Source: Molanna angustata
Taxonomy: Eukaryota; Arthropoda; Insecta; Trichoptera; Molannidae
Assembly: GCA_963576475.1 (NCBI GenBank)
Contig: OY754964.1
Span: forward strand, 5,942,149-6,006,148
DNA: 64,000 bases
Reading direction: 5' to 3'
Both the position numbers and the translations under genes were made by a program. Positions 47,258 through 58,577 of the stretch are shown here, in pieces. Below the pieces are notes generated by a model that did not search any database, was not told the DNA's origin, and was given only the letters and a program-made list of their open reading frames with translations. Every line of letters starts with the position of its first letter. Position 1 is the first letter of the stretch.

Positions 47258-47730
47258 GGGGGCATATAAACCAAACACCCCAATTTCAAATCAAATCCCT
47301 CGAATATGTTAAACAGTGTGTTTATAGAAAAAATACCATAAGCGTTTTCAACATTTCTCTAGTGAATGTTTGTCACACATTTTTAAAATTCAGCCTAAAT
47401 TCCCCTAAAAAAATATTACAAATATCTTTTTATACAGCATTTTTTTTTAAATTGCTGCATAATTATATGTCGTAGAGAAATAAATCTTTTATAAGCTTAA
47501 AGAGTGCATAAAATCAAAGTGAATTACTCATAAACTTTTTTCATTTCAAGTCTGATTTATTCTTAATATGCAAAAAATCAATAAATTTTGGGTTTCCGAT
47601 TATTTAAATCACGTATAAACCTTTTTTTACGCACGCGATAGTTACCCTTAATAACACGTAACTTCACAGTGCATTAGGCGGTTTTAATATATCATGTTTT
47701 CAGTCACTAGACTTAGCGTTATATGTCCTC
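47258..47730. mobile_element. TTAA-flanked MITE, 473 bp
   Basis: TTAA lies at 47254-47257 and 47731-47734. The ends are GGGGGCATATAAACC and, inverted, GAGGACATATAACGC. No coding frame. TTAA duplication suggests piggyBac-type mobilisation. Relatives lie at 55012 and 57437-58052. Confidence 0.75.
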
Positions 47731-47740
47731 TTAAATCGTA

Positions 47741-48677
47741 CGAAATAAATATAATTTTACGTAACGTAAAAACATAGATATTTGCAAAACATAGCAATGG
47801 GTTGAGTATGCGTTTTTAGAAAATTAAAGAAAATTATTACAAAAACTTTACAATGATCAATCTCCTCTTCTATTAGTATACTTTCCTTAAATGAACCTAT
47901 CTCATACTTACCAGCATTACCAGCCTTCGTAAAATGGTTTATTTGTTATATTAAGGTGTAATTATGACATTTTTCTATGTCACAGAACAACACACGAGTG
48001 ATTGTTGTATTTGTTCCAGGACATCCTTGTGGAGAAAGAGAAGAAGAAATTGGTATATAGGGAGGACACCTGCGAGATATCGTGGGGAGAGGAGTACAGG
48101 CAAAATGTTGAGAGCACCCTTATGGTTAGTTCACTTCATTATTAACAATACTTTACTCATTAATAATCATTTGAATTTGAAGACCATTTTTTCTAGAACT
48201 ATATGATATTTTAACTAGGTATTTCAATGTTATAATACTGTGCAATATTGAATTGTTACTATTTCCTAATGGTTCAATTTGTTGTGTTTTAACAAATCTA
48301 AGCAAACCGATTTTACTTGTTGTGAAGTTTCGACAATTGTGATCAGATTACTTTGAGTAGAACTATATATATATATTTTTTTTTCATATTAAATATTTAT
48401 TTTTCATTATAGAATAAAAAAGTACATTTGACAATTAAATACAAACAATAATTCATAAGTGTTGCCCCATTAAAAGTGCGGACACTTTATAATTTAATCA
48501 AGTACAAATTATGTATATATTAGTTTATAATTTAATCAAAACATTCTCAAAAATTGATTTATTGGCTTTTTGGTACAAATGTATTAAAAATGAAGTAATT
48601 TTAGTCAAAATACGTTCAATTCGTAAAATATTACATATGTGTTTCGGCGATTTTCAGTGCTTAATTCATTCATAACG
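47741..48677. other. Non-coding stretch
   Basis: AT-rich. A plus-strand frame at 47964-48206 includes RRNWYIGRTPARYRGERS, which might be a LINE scrap, but it is too short to call. Confidence 0.3.
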
Positions 48678-49152
48678 CTATCTTAGTGCCAACATTGACG
48701 TATGCAAGCGAAACCTGGACATGGCAGTATAAATGCTGTTGAAATGAGATCGCTAAGAAGAATCTGCAATAGAACGATGTATGACAGGGTAAGAAATGAG
48801 AACATAAGGAAAGAATGTAAGATGAAGAAAGATGTCATTAATAGAATGAAAGTGAACACACTGAGATGGTTTGGCCACATGGGTAGAATGAATGAGGAAC
48901 GCCTGACGAAGAAAATATACAATGCGGATAGGATTGGATTGAGAGGCCGGGGTCGCCCAAGAAAGGGATGGCACGACCATGTGAACGATATTCTGAAAGA
49001 CGGAAATGTTAGAAGCATGTACAATAGACGAACATGTATGAGATGATGCATGAATGTTGACGAGGCGATGAATGTGTGCCAGGATAGAAAGATATGGCGT
49101 TCGGTTCTCTCTGCCTACCCCGTAAGGGACATGACGTGATGGTATGTATGTA
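48678..49152 (+). mobile_element. RTE-like LINE 3' fragment
   Basis: It begins within VPTLTYASETW and runs to the 3' end GACGTGATGGTATGTATGTA. The frame 48702-49046 encodes NAVEMRSLRRICNRTMYDR, LRWFGHMGRMNEERLTKK and GRPRKGWHDHVNDILKDG, with frame breaks at both ends. It is the least damaged C-terminal domain of this family in the window. Confidence 0.85.
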
Positions 49153-49732
49153 AAATTATTTTTTTCTTGTATTGAAAATACAATTTCTTATTAGGTACTT
49201 TTTGATTGATCAATGATATGTATGTATTATTATCCAATATCGCAATTTCGATCTACGTCTATTGTCCTTAATATAATACGTCAAAATACTTGAATTACAT
49301 AAAATATTTATTTATTTATAATAAACGTGACATTTTACATAAAGAGGTTTGACAACAATAATAAATGTACTGGTATAACCAACAACAATAAGTTACAAGG
49401 GTGGCATTATATCAATCTTTGAAAACAAGCTCTATGTGTTCCAATACAATTAGTAGGTATTATAAAAAGTTACTACACAAAATATGTACCTACCTATACC
49501 TACATAAGATTTGTAATTTTATTTGCTCGCTATGTTTGTCTCGTCAAATTTGCATAATAATATTTTATTACAATGTCATATCGATTTCTTAGTTTCGTCA
49601 AACATAAATGAATGCATAACGATGATGAAACTTCCTTTCGAATAAAATCATATGTTGTAATTTGATATTTTCTCGTTTGTTCATTCATTGTAGATTCGCG
49701 GTATTATTATCTAAATGTGAAACACCAAGTCC
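49153..49732. other. AT-rich non-coding stretch
   Basis: Nothing assigned. Confidence 0.3.
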
Positions 49733-49740
49733 ATCTAAGT

Positions 49741-50749
49741 TAGGGTTACCATATCTCAGGATTTGTCCTGAGATTTCAGGATTTTTCGACTTTTCTCGGG
49801 ATTGCGGCCGGATTTTGCAAATCTCATGATATCTCAGGATTTTCAATAAAACACAGCTTACATTTTAAAGATCTCTTTAATTAAAAGTTTAACAAACTAA
49901 AAATAATCTTCCTTTGGTAATAATCCAAGTAGGTACTTACATAATCAGTTTTATCGTACTTAATATGTGAAGATACCTTTTTGTAGTGTAGTGTAGGTAG
50001 CTACCATACCATACCATCACGCCATTTCCCTATTTGGGGTAGGCAGAGAGAACCGAACGCCAGACTCCTGTCTCTTGACATACATTCCTCGCTTCATTCA
50101 CGTCCATACATCGTCTCATACACGCTCTTCTATTATTCTTACTTCTAACATCACCATCTTTCAAAATCCCATTTATGTGATCGTGCCAACTTTTTCTTGG
50201 CCGACCTCTACTTTTCGCTCCTCTTTTATCAGCCTTGTATACTTTTTTTGTCAGACGGTCATCACTCATTCTTTCTATGTGACCGAACCACCTTAGGGCA
50301 TTTATTTTCATCTTAGTGTAGGTAGCTACCTATCTATTATATTGTAACATATTATTCAGTCAATAAATGTTTGTCATACTAAATAGACGTGTGTCATTTA
50401 TTCGCTATACCCACGACATAACACTTTTAAGTATGGTTTTTTCTTTAATTATTGATCTATAAAATGCCTCACATGTTAAACTCTTCAAATTATATTAAAC
50501 TAAAAGTATAGCTCGAAATGAAGACACCTTTAGTCGGTTTCTTTCTTTCAACCATTGAGCCCCCATGATAGAAAAAACTCATTCTGCGTTTGCATTCTGG
50601 GCTGTAACTCTGTAAGTGTAAATATATGTATATTGACAATACGCAGTATCTCCGGTAATCGTGAAATACCTATTGAAAATTTTTGTCCACAACGCATAAA
50701 ATCTCAGGACTTTTCTCCGGACTTTTGATTTTTTCATCTGATAACACTA
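49741..50749. mobile_element. hAT-like non-autonomous element with nested LINE
   Basis: The ends are TAGGGTTACCATATC and, inverted, TAGTGTTATCAGATG. Flanks ATCTAAGT (49733-49740) and ATTTAAGT (50750-50757) match at 7 of 8 bases, an aged 8-bp duplication. Subterminal regions carry repeats of TCTCAGGATTT and AAAAGTCC type. No transposase frame. A LINE fragment sits inside at 50006-50314. Confidence 0.6.
50006..50314 (-). mobile_element. RTE-like LINE insertion with 16-bp duplication
   Basis: AGTGTAGGTAGCTACC flanks both sides (49990-50005 and 50315-50330) without mismatch. The insert carries the family 3' end (CATCACGCCATTTCCC, minus strand) with a short ATACCATACC tail, and encodes LRWFGHIERMSDDRLTKK and GRPRKSWHDHINGILKDG in one frame (50030-50311). 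Strong 5' truncation. Confidence 0.9.
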
Positions 50750-50757
50750 ATTTAAGT

Positions 50758-51124
50758 ATTATTTTGATTATCGTGGAGTTTTGTGATCGAATCACTTCTC
50801 AATCATAAATCGAGCACAAAAGTGCAATAACTCTGGAGGTGGTTATTTGACCGATATCATTTTTTTTCAACTTAATATAACATAAAGTTAGTCATGATAG
50901 TCTTAGAGATAACAACGTTTTCGATGAATCATTTCTTTAATGGCTGGTTATTTGATATTTTCTTATTGAGTATAGGTATGAAAAAGGTAACCTGGGAGCG
51001 GTTACGTTTACTTTCCTTGACTTTCCTTGTTCATACATTTTTTCGTTTCAAACAAAACGGCAGCCGATTCAAATTGTGGCATTACTTTTTCTCTACGCTG
51101 TATTTAATAAAAATAATCGACACT
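50758..51124. other. Non-coding stretch
   Basis: Nothing assigned; the 102-codon frame at 50894-51202 has no domain. Confidence 0.3.
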
Positions 51125-51235
51125 TCCTTGGCGGTTGCCATATGGCAATTTCTTCTAACTCGTGTTTCCAACCCAAAGAAGCAATATTTGCGTGAGGAAT
51201 GAATTTTTAAGTAAATGAATTTATTTCTAGTCTCG
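51125..51235 (-). repeat. SINE family B, partial
   Basis: Minus-strand body CTCACGCAAATATTGC and GAAGAAATTGCCATATGGCA tail. The head is missing. Confidence 0.6.
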
Positions 51236-51334
51236 TTACTCGATTTCAAAACGTTTTTGATTTATTTATTTATTTATTAAGAGGACAACAAACAGCGTAT
51301 AATAAATTATATTTTATTTTTTTTATTTTATTTT

Positions 51335-51418
51335 ATGTAGCTTCTCAGGCAACTAACAGGTTTTATGTCAAATAATTATATAACACGCACCCAATAACAA
51401 GTTGTCTCATTTTGGAGA
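51335..51418 (-). repeat. SINE family A, 3' part
   Basis: GCTTCTCAGGCAACTAACAG and ACACGCACCCAATAACAAGT match the family tail on the minus strand. Confidence 0.65.
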
Positions 51419-51652
51419 AAAAAAAAAGATTATTAAGTAAATATTAAAGCCAATAACAGGTTGTCACTGGCGTTATTGTAGTATATTAAGATAAGTTAGG
51501 AATAGTTACTTATTATGGTGAGATATTGTGTGAATGATGTGTGAAATTGTATATATAAATGTGTGCAGTATATTAAGTGTAGAGTAAGATTATGAGGATG
51601 AAATTTTAAGTCTGATATATTTTTTAAATGTGGGGGCGCTTAGTAAATGTCA

Positions 51653-51872
51653 GCCTTCGTGGCTCAGTTGGTTAAGTATCTGACTGCTGATCCAAAGGTC
51701 CCGGGTTCGATTCCCGGTGGAGACTCAATTTTTAATTGTGTTTTCAGTCTGGATCTGTGAGACGATTAATATCGTAAGTCTCCAGAATGTGGTAACTTGT
51801 TATTGGGTGCGTGTTAAATTAATATTTGACATAGTACCTGTTAGTTGCCCGGGAAGCAATATAAAAATAAAA
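51653..51872 (+). repeat. SINE family A, best-preserved copy
   Basis: The A box GTGGCTCAGTTGG (about 51660) and B box GGGTTCGATTCCCGG are 30-odd bases apart as in tRNA. The body TTTTCAGTCTGGATCTGTGA and the tail GTTAGTTGCCCGGGAAGCAA are followed by an A-rich end. ATGTCA on both sides may be a short duplication. Confidence 0.85.
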
Positions 51873-51888
51873 TATGTCATACTCTTGG

Positions 51889-52079
51889 TAAGCCGTTCGA
51901 TTTCTGTGCGGGCGTCATGGGTTCGATTCTCAGCAGAGGAGAAATTTATTTAAATTCATTTCTCACGCAAATATTGCTCCTCTGGGCTGGAAACACTGGT
52001 TAGTTGGAAGAAACTGCCATACGGCAATAAACTCGCCACTTGCGCAGGGTGCATGGAAGTGTTCATTATTATTATTATT
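51889..52079 (+). repeat. SINE family B with 9-bp duplication
   Basis: TACTCTTGG flanks both sides (51880-51888, 52080-52088). The tRNA-like head is cut before the A box; the B box GGGTTCGATTCTCAG remains. The tail CTGGTTAGTTGGAAGAAACT, GCCATACGGCAATAAACTCG ends in (ATT)n. Confidence 0.85.
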
Positions 52080-52512
52080 TACTCTTGGAAATGCCTATTG
52101 TATGTACCTATCACAGTCAATAATTTGACCGCAACCAAACGCTGTAATCCTATATAATTTTAACAGGAGCATTTAGTGGATGTTGTTGACATAGAGCACT
52201 CGGCGTTTCGGACGTTGACTGTACCATAATCTAATATAACATGACACGATAGAGGTAAGCTAAAGTTGGGTTAGGAACGTCACAGTGTTTAGTCTAAATC
52301 ACTTTGCAGACCGCCACAGACCAGCTGTTCTGTCTCCTGTCGCCTTCATTTTGCACATCGCATTAAAACCAACAACAATTGTATCTAACTATGCAACTAC
52401 AACAGTACCTATGTATAATATGTATAGTATATACCATACACACTTGTTTCCAAATTTTATGATCACAATTGCGCCTCGCGAAGTATTCAAATGAACCCGT
52501 TGGTAGGATATT

Positions 52513-52775
52513 TGAACCACATTAGGGCATTTATTTTCATCTTAATTACGATATTTCTTTCAATCGTCATTTCTTTCAATACATTATCGTCTAATATCCT
52601 CATTTCTTATTCTATCATACATCCTGTTACCATACATTCGTCTTAGTGACCTCATTTCAACCTCGTTAATTTTACCTTCATGCGTCTTCTACCAAATTCA
52701 TGTCTCACTAGCATACATTAGAGTCGGTACGAAGATACCATTGTGTACCGCAAGCTTTGCTTGCTTCGAAATTAT
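52513..52775 (-). mobile_element. RTE-like LINE internal fragment
   Basis: CACATTAGGGCATTTATTTT at the left corresponds to LRWFGH coding, and CTAGCATACATTAGAGTCGG to TLTYAS. It covers the region upstream of the usual 3' fragments and lacks the family 3' end. Confidence 0.7.
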
Positions 52776-52839
52776 TATTAATATTATAATAAAATCAATC
52801 CAGATAATTGCTTATAATATTATTGACGAGAACATGAAG

Positions 52840-53229
52840 AATACACTAGCTATTCCCATTCATTCTACTGAATTTCTCAGTTCCTCTTTTGAAGTACAAT
52901 CACCAAGACTATGGAACACCTCAAGTAATGATACTACGACGTCTCAATCGATTCAACTTTTTAAAAAGAAACTAAAGCTATTTTACCTGTCTAATAATTC
53001 TTAAGTGACACACCATATCCATCCTCCCTCAACCTCTATTTCCTTCCTTCCTTTGTTGCTGTGAATTTACTCTGACATAATGTTACGTGTTTCTTACCGT
53101 TTGTTATAAATTTAATTTACTTACTATGGCCTCACGATGCTTTGGTTGGTTGGAAGAAATTGCCTTATGGCAATAAACCAGCCATTGTACACAGTATTGT
53201 ACATGAAGCTTAATAAATAAAATAAATAA
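52840..53229 (+). mobile_element. LINE 3' end with SINE-B-like tail
   Basis: The frame to 53004 ends SSSFEVQSPRLWNTSSND and SIQLFKKKLKLFYLSN, the typical last residues of CR1/L2-group LINEs. The 3' UTR then ends TTGGTTGGTTGGAAGAAATT, GCCTTATGGCAATAAACCAG and an A-rich run of AATAAA units. That terminal block resembles the tail of SINE family B. Confidence 0.7.
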
Positions 53230-53639
53230 GAATTTCGAAGCGGGGCATGACACAAAAACGTTTAGGAAACACTGATGTAGCCTATTATTTCTTACGTACG
53301 TTTGTTTGTTTGTTTGTATAGACTAAAACAATATTAGGTTACCTGGGTTTTGTTTATACTCTGGAGCTAATGCTTCCTACACTCGCTTCAGAGTAAAATC
53401 ATCGCGACATGAAACATTCACATCAAAGGACTTTTTATCAAAAGTACTCTGTGTTGATGTATTTAATAAATAATAGTGTTGTGTTCTGGCGTACTATAAA
53501 ACAAATCAGAAATGTCTTTTTTTGCAAAACTACAATTCAAGGAAACTACCAAAAATACTGCACTATTTCAATTATTCATTCTGTACAGTAAATAAGTGGT
53601 TTAGAGAAAAACATTTGCACCTTTGTTACCGTATAAAGG
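53230..53639. other. Non-coding stretch
   Basis: Nothing assigned. Confidence 0.3.
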
Positions 53640-53800
53640 CGGGCCACATTCCAATCTCTTCCAATGTACCCAGCAAATAAGTTATTTACAGTAAAGATTT
53701 CCCGGAAGGCCGCCAAAAAGATGGAGAGACAACTAGACGTCGGCCTCCCAGGAGTAACTTTCGGATAAAAAACAGTTCCACGATCTTCATAAAGAAGAAG
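53640..53800 (+). mobile_element. LINE C-terminal scrap
   Basis: The translation near 53700 gives RFPGRPPKRWRDN, the GRPP..RW.D motif of RTE-like LINE C-termini, with stops after it. Confidence 0.45.
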
Positions 53801-55007
53801 AACAGCTTTAATATATAGATTGCAACGAGGAAAGTATTTTTGAACATTTTTTTTAACTGGCTCGGACAGACCTTCCAGAGACTTATATTAACAGCTGCGT
53901 GGGGCCGGATTTGACATGAGAGCGGGCAAAGGATTTAGCTCCGGAAAGAACATCCTAGAAAAACTGGGTGACGACCACATGCTCCACACTGGGAGCGGAC
54001 GCGGATTAATAATGTTCCATGAAACATGTATGTGAATTTGGCGACATGGAAGACAATCGAAGATTTAGTATCATTGAGATATTTTATTTCGAGTGCGACT
54101 GTGGACAGATATCTGATTGACAAAATGTGTTGTGGCATACCATTGATTGTTCTCTCCTTTTCTATTCCTACAGTTCTTTCTCCATCTTTATCTTTGTTAC
54201 TCTTTGCTATGAGTTTGTTGTTGTTTTCAGTTTTTCACGTGTTTATACTATTTTTCTACTTATGTATTTTGCTAATTATGTTGTATTTGTAAATGCTCAT
54301 ACTGTGGACATTTATTGACTTTATTCAGCAATTCATTGTATTTGTTCATATTTGATTATAAAAGTGTCCATTCTCTTTTACCCCCTAAAATAAGAAAATA
54401 CCGATGCTATGCATTTGATTATGTTGGGAATCATACCCAGGACGCCGTGCGCCGGCACATAAGTTAATTGACTTATCCTTCTGGTAATGCGTCAACTTAT
54501 ATTTAATTTTCAATGTGTATGTCATCTCGACCAGCACTTTTTACTGTGTGTCACTGTAGATATTTGTTTGTATATTTTGTATTGTTACCAATCCCCAACA
54601 AAATAGACTGGGTTGAAATGTTTCAAAGGTTATTTTTTTGTTATCTGGTTGATTTATTGTACCGAGTAAATCACCGCCGTTTGAGAAAAGTTTCATTTCC
54701 GTCTCTAGATTCGACTGTAAAGTTGCTATGTGGATTGCTGGAAAGAAAAAAGTTGTGGGCATAATATTCCTTCTCGCCAAATGAAAAGGGTGAAAACTTC
54801 CAATCGAGATTAAATATAATAATATATAGGAAGGCACTTTTCCTTAAGATGGACTTGTAACTTTATAATTCTCGATAAAAGTGTAATATATTACTACATA
54901 AATATTTTTTTCCACTTAACTGTGCAACTTTAAATTTATTAGCGTGCAAATTTTAGTTTGAGTTTAAAACTAATACGATTCCTTCCTTTCTTTACATATA
55001 TTATGAC
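53801..55007. other. Non-coding stretch
   Basis: No gene recognised except the SINE head at 54418-54490. The hydrophobic frames at 54026-54318 look like T-rich translation. Confidence 0.35.
54418..54490 (-). repeat. SINE head, tRNA-like
   Basis: On the minus strand CCTGGGTATGATTCCCA forms a B-box stem, preceded by ACTTATGTGCCGGCGCACGG. It is close to the head of SINE family B. Confidence 0.5.
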
Positions 55008-55011
55008 TTAA

Positions 55012-55150
55012 AAGGGCATATAACGCTAAATATAGTGAAAATATCATATATTAAAATCGTCTAAAACACTATAAAGTTACGTGTTAATAAGGGTAACTAT
55101 CGCTTGCGTTAAAACTGAATCAAAACGAAAAAAAATGGTCCTAAACCCTG
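55012..55150 (-). repeat. TTAA MITE, partial copy
   Basis: TTAA at 55008-55011 is followed by AAGGGCATATAACGCTAAAT, then AGTTACGTGTTAATAAGGGT, AACTATCGCTTGCGT, matching the right part of the MITE at 47258-47730 in inverse orientation. The other end is not found. Confidence 0.65.
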
Positions 55151-56214
55151 CCTTACAATAAACACTATTGACGCATGACTTTACTCGACGGGAATGTACG
55201 GCCGCTAATATTTCAGCACCGCTTTTTCGGGTAAACCAAGGTTTTACGTATTTATCTCGAAATTCCATTATTGAGATGTTACATCATGTTGTGTTGTCTT
55301 CGTAACAGACAGACAGACAGACGCCTGTGAGTGAAAACATCGACCATAACAACACAGAAAAGCAGAGCGAGTTAATAAAATTGACTGTGCATAAGTTCGC
55401 GGACTTCAGTGTTAATAATTTACAATAAAAAATAACCTGTAGTATATTTTGAAAATTATTTCCCTAATACCCTCAAAAGATACGTCTTTGAAATAAGGAA
55501 CAGTTTGTATGTACATCTTTATTCTATTGAATGAGTTTTTTTTGAATTTCGAATTTATTTAATTCTTTTCTTGTAAAATTAATTCTAGTAAAACCCTTTT
55601 TTAAATTTTTATTGTACGTAATTAAAAGACTACAAGACCTATGAAGTAGATTTTTACTTCAATCGAATGAGAATATGAAAATCTCCCCGTTGAGTTTATT
55701 ATTATTATAATTGTTTAATAACTATTCTTGCTATTTAAAAATAACCTCTAAATTTTTCCTTATTTGCAATACTTTAATATACAATATTTTTTCGTGTTTC
55801 ATACATTAGAAGGTAATATAGTATGCATTTTTGCATACATCCGTATACCCAGGGTATACAAGGGCCTTAATAATCATAAGTCCCACTGAATCATCTTGGG
55901 GTAGTGAGGAATAACAGGGGGGCAAGGAAAGAACCTCCCCGCGGTGCCCCCTGGTAACAGAAATATCCTGGCAAATCTTTCCAATACAGCAGCAGCAACA
56001 GTCAATAACTGTTTGAATGCTGCTGACACGAAGAAGAAGAAGAAGAAGAGGAATAACAGAATTTCACAGTTTCCTACCCCACTCCATAGGGAACACTTCA
56101 GAACATGTAGTTCTACATGTATGTAGTTATTGGGGTAGTGAGGAGTAAAACATCGTAATAGTACTTAATTGGCAAAACTACGGGTGCTGACAAAAAGAGT
56201 GCGGACAGAGACAT
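55151..56214. other. Non-coding stretch
   Basis: A short (GACA)n run lies near 55305-55322 and (GAA)n at 56026-56050. The frame at 55944-56126 translates this repeat and is not a gene. Confidence 0.4.
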
Positions 56215-57430
56215 TTTAAAATAATAATCAAATTTATATAGCGCCGTTTTATGATATCAAGACCATTCCAAGGGCGCTCTCACTTAGTTGTTGGCTCTGC
56301 GAAACAAAGAAGTCTTAAGTAATTTACTGAAGGTCCCAAGACTCTGCGCTCCACGTACGTCAGAAGGCAATTTATTCCACTTAATGGGTCCGTTTACACT
56401 AAAACCACGATCATAGTAGGCCGCTTTATTGGCTCTATCCAATTCCCTTAAATAATTTATACTTTGTGATTCTGATGATCTCAATGTTAAACGTCTTTGT
56501 GGTGGTGTATTCCTTTTACACAGTTCTTGAATGTAATGTGGAGCCAAGTCATGCAGAGCTTTGAAGACCATCAAGCACACTTTATAGTCTATTCGCTCTG
56601 GGCATCTCAACCAGTGCAGCTCGTTAAGGAGAGGCGTTATGTGGCATCTTTTGTCAGCCCCATAAATAAGCCTCGCAGCTGCGTTAAACACCAGTTGTAA
56701 TCTGTTAAGTTGACACTTGGGCATACCAGCATATATAGCGTTACAGTAATCCAACCTAGACACAACAAATGCGTTAATTAGTGTCTTTGCCTCATTTTTG
56801 GGCAAGCTTCGGCGGATACCTTTAAGCTGCCTCAGATGGAAGAAACATGAGCTAACAGTTTTAGAAATATGCAGGTCGAGTGATAGTTTATTGTCCAAGT
56901 GAACGCCCAGGAATTTAACATTTTTTGATGGTGCAAGTGCTTCTCCGTTGATGTTGATAGGAGCATTTTCAATTAGGTGTTGTCGCCGTGATGAAGCTAC
57001 CCACATAAATTCTGTTTTTGTTGGGTTCAGTTTAAGTTTATAGAGCGACATCCATGCGGCAACTTTTTCAATGCATCTAACAGTATCTTCCTTAAAACTA
57101 TCCCTGCTTTCAGCAGTGCAAAATTTAAGAATAAAGCGATCGTCAGCATATGCGTAAGAATCAAACCCTTCCTTGTTAATTATATCGTCAAGCATTTTGA
57201 TGTACAGGATGAAAAGAATGGGACCCAGCACTGATCCTTGTGGCACCCCAAATTTAATATTATCTGATAAAGATATTTATTTTCTACCCAGACTGATTGG
57301 CGCCTTTCTGATAGGTATGATTTCATCCAATTCAAAAAGTTCCCACAAATCCCATATTCGTGTTCCAGGATAAGAAGTAAAGTTTCCAGGATAAGAAGTA
57401 AAAATGTCATCCAAACACACAAATAGTTAT
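56215..57430 (-). mobile_element. CR1/L2-group LINE, 5' truncated
   Basis: The 3' terminus on the minus strand is AGCGCCCTTGGAATGG...AACGGCGCTATATAAA. Related termini occur at 11037 and 61541. The coding part reaches back to about 57380 with a frameshift at about 57245. A 19-base direct duplication (CCAGGATAAGAAGTAAA) lies at the 5' edge (57366-57403), next to the TTAA MITE. Confidence 0.85.
56284..57246 (-). CDS. LINE reverse transcriptase, C-terminal 320 codons
   Basis: The frame starts inside RT motif B (PQGSVLGPILFILYI), then gives YAYADDRFILKF (the YADD catalytic Asp pair), LNPTKTEFMWVAS and NVKFLGVHLDNKLS (thumb). After that come SRLDYCNAIYAGMP, LVFNAAARLIYG, LLNELHWL and YKVCLMVFKALHDLAP, the post-RT signature of CR1/L2-group LINEs, and a C-terminal end WNKLPSDVRGA...LKTSLFRRANN. 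It is uninterrupted to the stop, but RT motifs 0-A lie upstream in another frame (57180-57470 encodes NFLNWMKSYLSERRQSVWVE). The endonuclease domain is gone. It cannot act on its own; the long open frame implies modest age. Confidence 0.85.
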   Translation of the reverse strand: MPQGSVLGPILFILYIKMLDDIINKEGFDSYAYADDRFILKFCTAESRDSFKEDTVRCIEKVAAWMSLYKLKLNPTKTEFMWVASSRRQHLIENAPININGEALAPSKNVKFLGVHLDNKLSLDLHISKTVSSCFFHLRQLKGIRRSLPKNEAKTLINAFVVSRLDYCNAIYAGMPKCQLNRLQLVFNAAARLIYGADKRCHITPLLNELHWLRCPERIDYKVCLMVFKALHDLAPHYIQELCKRNTPPQRRLTLRSSESQSINYLRELDRANKAAYYDRGFSVNGPIKWNKLPSDVRGAQSLGTFSKLLKTSLFRRANN

Positions 57431-57436
57431 CTTTAA

Positions 57437-58052
57437 GAGGACATATAACGCTAAACCTACATACATACATACCATCACGCCATGTCCCTTGCGGGTTAGG
57501 CAGAGAGAACTAAACGCCACATTTTTCTATCCTGGCATGCATTTCTCGCCTCGTCCACATTCATGCATCGTCTCATACATGTTCGTCTGTTGCTCACACT
57601 TCTAACATTTCCGTCTTTCAGAATATCGTTCACATTTCAATCCCCCCTGGATTGATTGAAAATAGTCAAATAATGTTACGTTCGGCCCCCGCGCCTCATT
57701 GCTCGGGCTGATCATTTTTTCTTGCCGTCTGCATTAAAACATTACTAAAAATATTTTGTCCCTCCCTAGGAAATTTTCTGCGGGCGCCCATGCGGTCATT
57801 CACTTCGATTTGCACTCTTTAAGCATGTAAAAGATTTATTTCTCTACGACACATAGTTATGGAGTAATTTAAAAAAAATGTTGTAAAAAAAAATAATATT
57901 TTAAGCAATTATTTTAGAAGAATTTATGCTGAATTTTAAAATTTTGTGACGAACTTTTCGCTGGAGAAATATTGAAAATACTTATGGTATTTTTTTAGAA
58001 ACATACTGTTACACATAAAATTTGATTGGGATGTTTAGGTTTATATGCCCCC
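57437..58052 (-). mobile_element. TTAA MITE with nested LINE fragment
   Basis: TTAA flanks at 57433-57436 and 58053-58056. The ends are GAGGACATATAACGCTAA and, inverted, GGGGGCATATAAACC, as in the 473 bp copy at 47258. The insertion of a LINE fragment at about 57455-57640 lengthens it. Confidence 0.75.
57455..57640 (-). mobile_element. RTE-like LINE 3' fragment nested in MITE
   Basis: (CATA)n tail, then CATCACGCCATGTCCC and the C-terminal coding (minus strand) up to the region of GRPRKGW. No long frame remains. Confidence 0.75.
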
Positions 58053-58059
58053 TTAATAT

Positions 58060-58577
58060 ATAAAAAGTTTTTTACGCAACTAAGTAGTAATATTATAATA
58101 ACATCATTATAGGTAATTATTTGGTTTGACCGTCGCGTCGTGTGAAGGCCGGTAGCCGTCGAGAGAGAGAAAGAGATGTAGTATTTCCCGCCAAATGTAT
58201 AAATATTATAATGGCGTCGGTAAATCAGTGTTAATTTCGCCGGTGCTCTGAACATTCTTCACCGGGTGAAAAATCCGCGCGAAAAAATATTTTCCATCTG
58301 TTTTACATTATTGACTTCTTGGCCGCGATGATGGCTGATTATATTATTACATACCTATACCTCACCTCCTTCAGCGCTTACACGTTCCTGTTACATGGAT
58401 ACTCAACCTTACAATATTATAATTATATATATTTATTTTTTACGTATGTATGTAAAATACAACAAAAAATATATTTGAAAATACCTGATTTATTCTTCCT
58501 CTCCTTATCTTTTTCTTCTGTTATCTTTATTATATATTTTTGTCATATCATAATAATATTGCCATAGTAGGTACGTA
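58060..58577. other. AT-rich non-coding stretch
   Basis: Nothing assigned. Confidence 0.3.

Noticed and set aside
47964..48206. 80-codon frame with RTPARYRGERS
   Set aside because: Weak resemblance to LINE C-termini only, with no flanking support.
54026..54318. Possible membrane protein frame
   Set aside because: Hydrophobicity follows from T-rich DNA; two overlapping frames show the same effect.
55944..56126. Frame with poly-Lys
   Set aside because: Produced by the (GAA)n tract.
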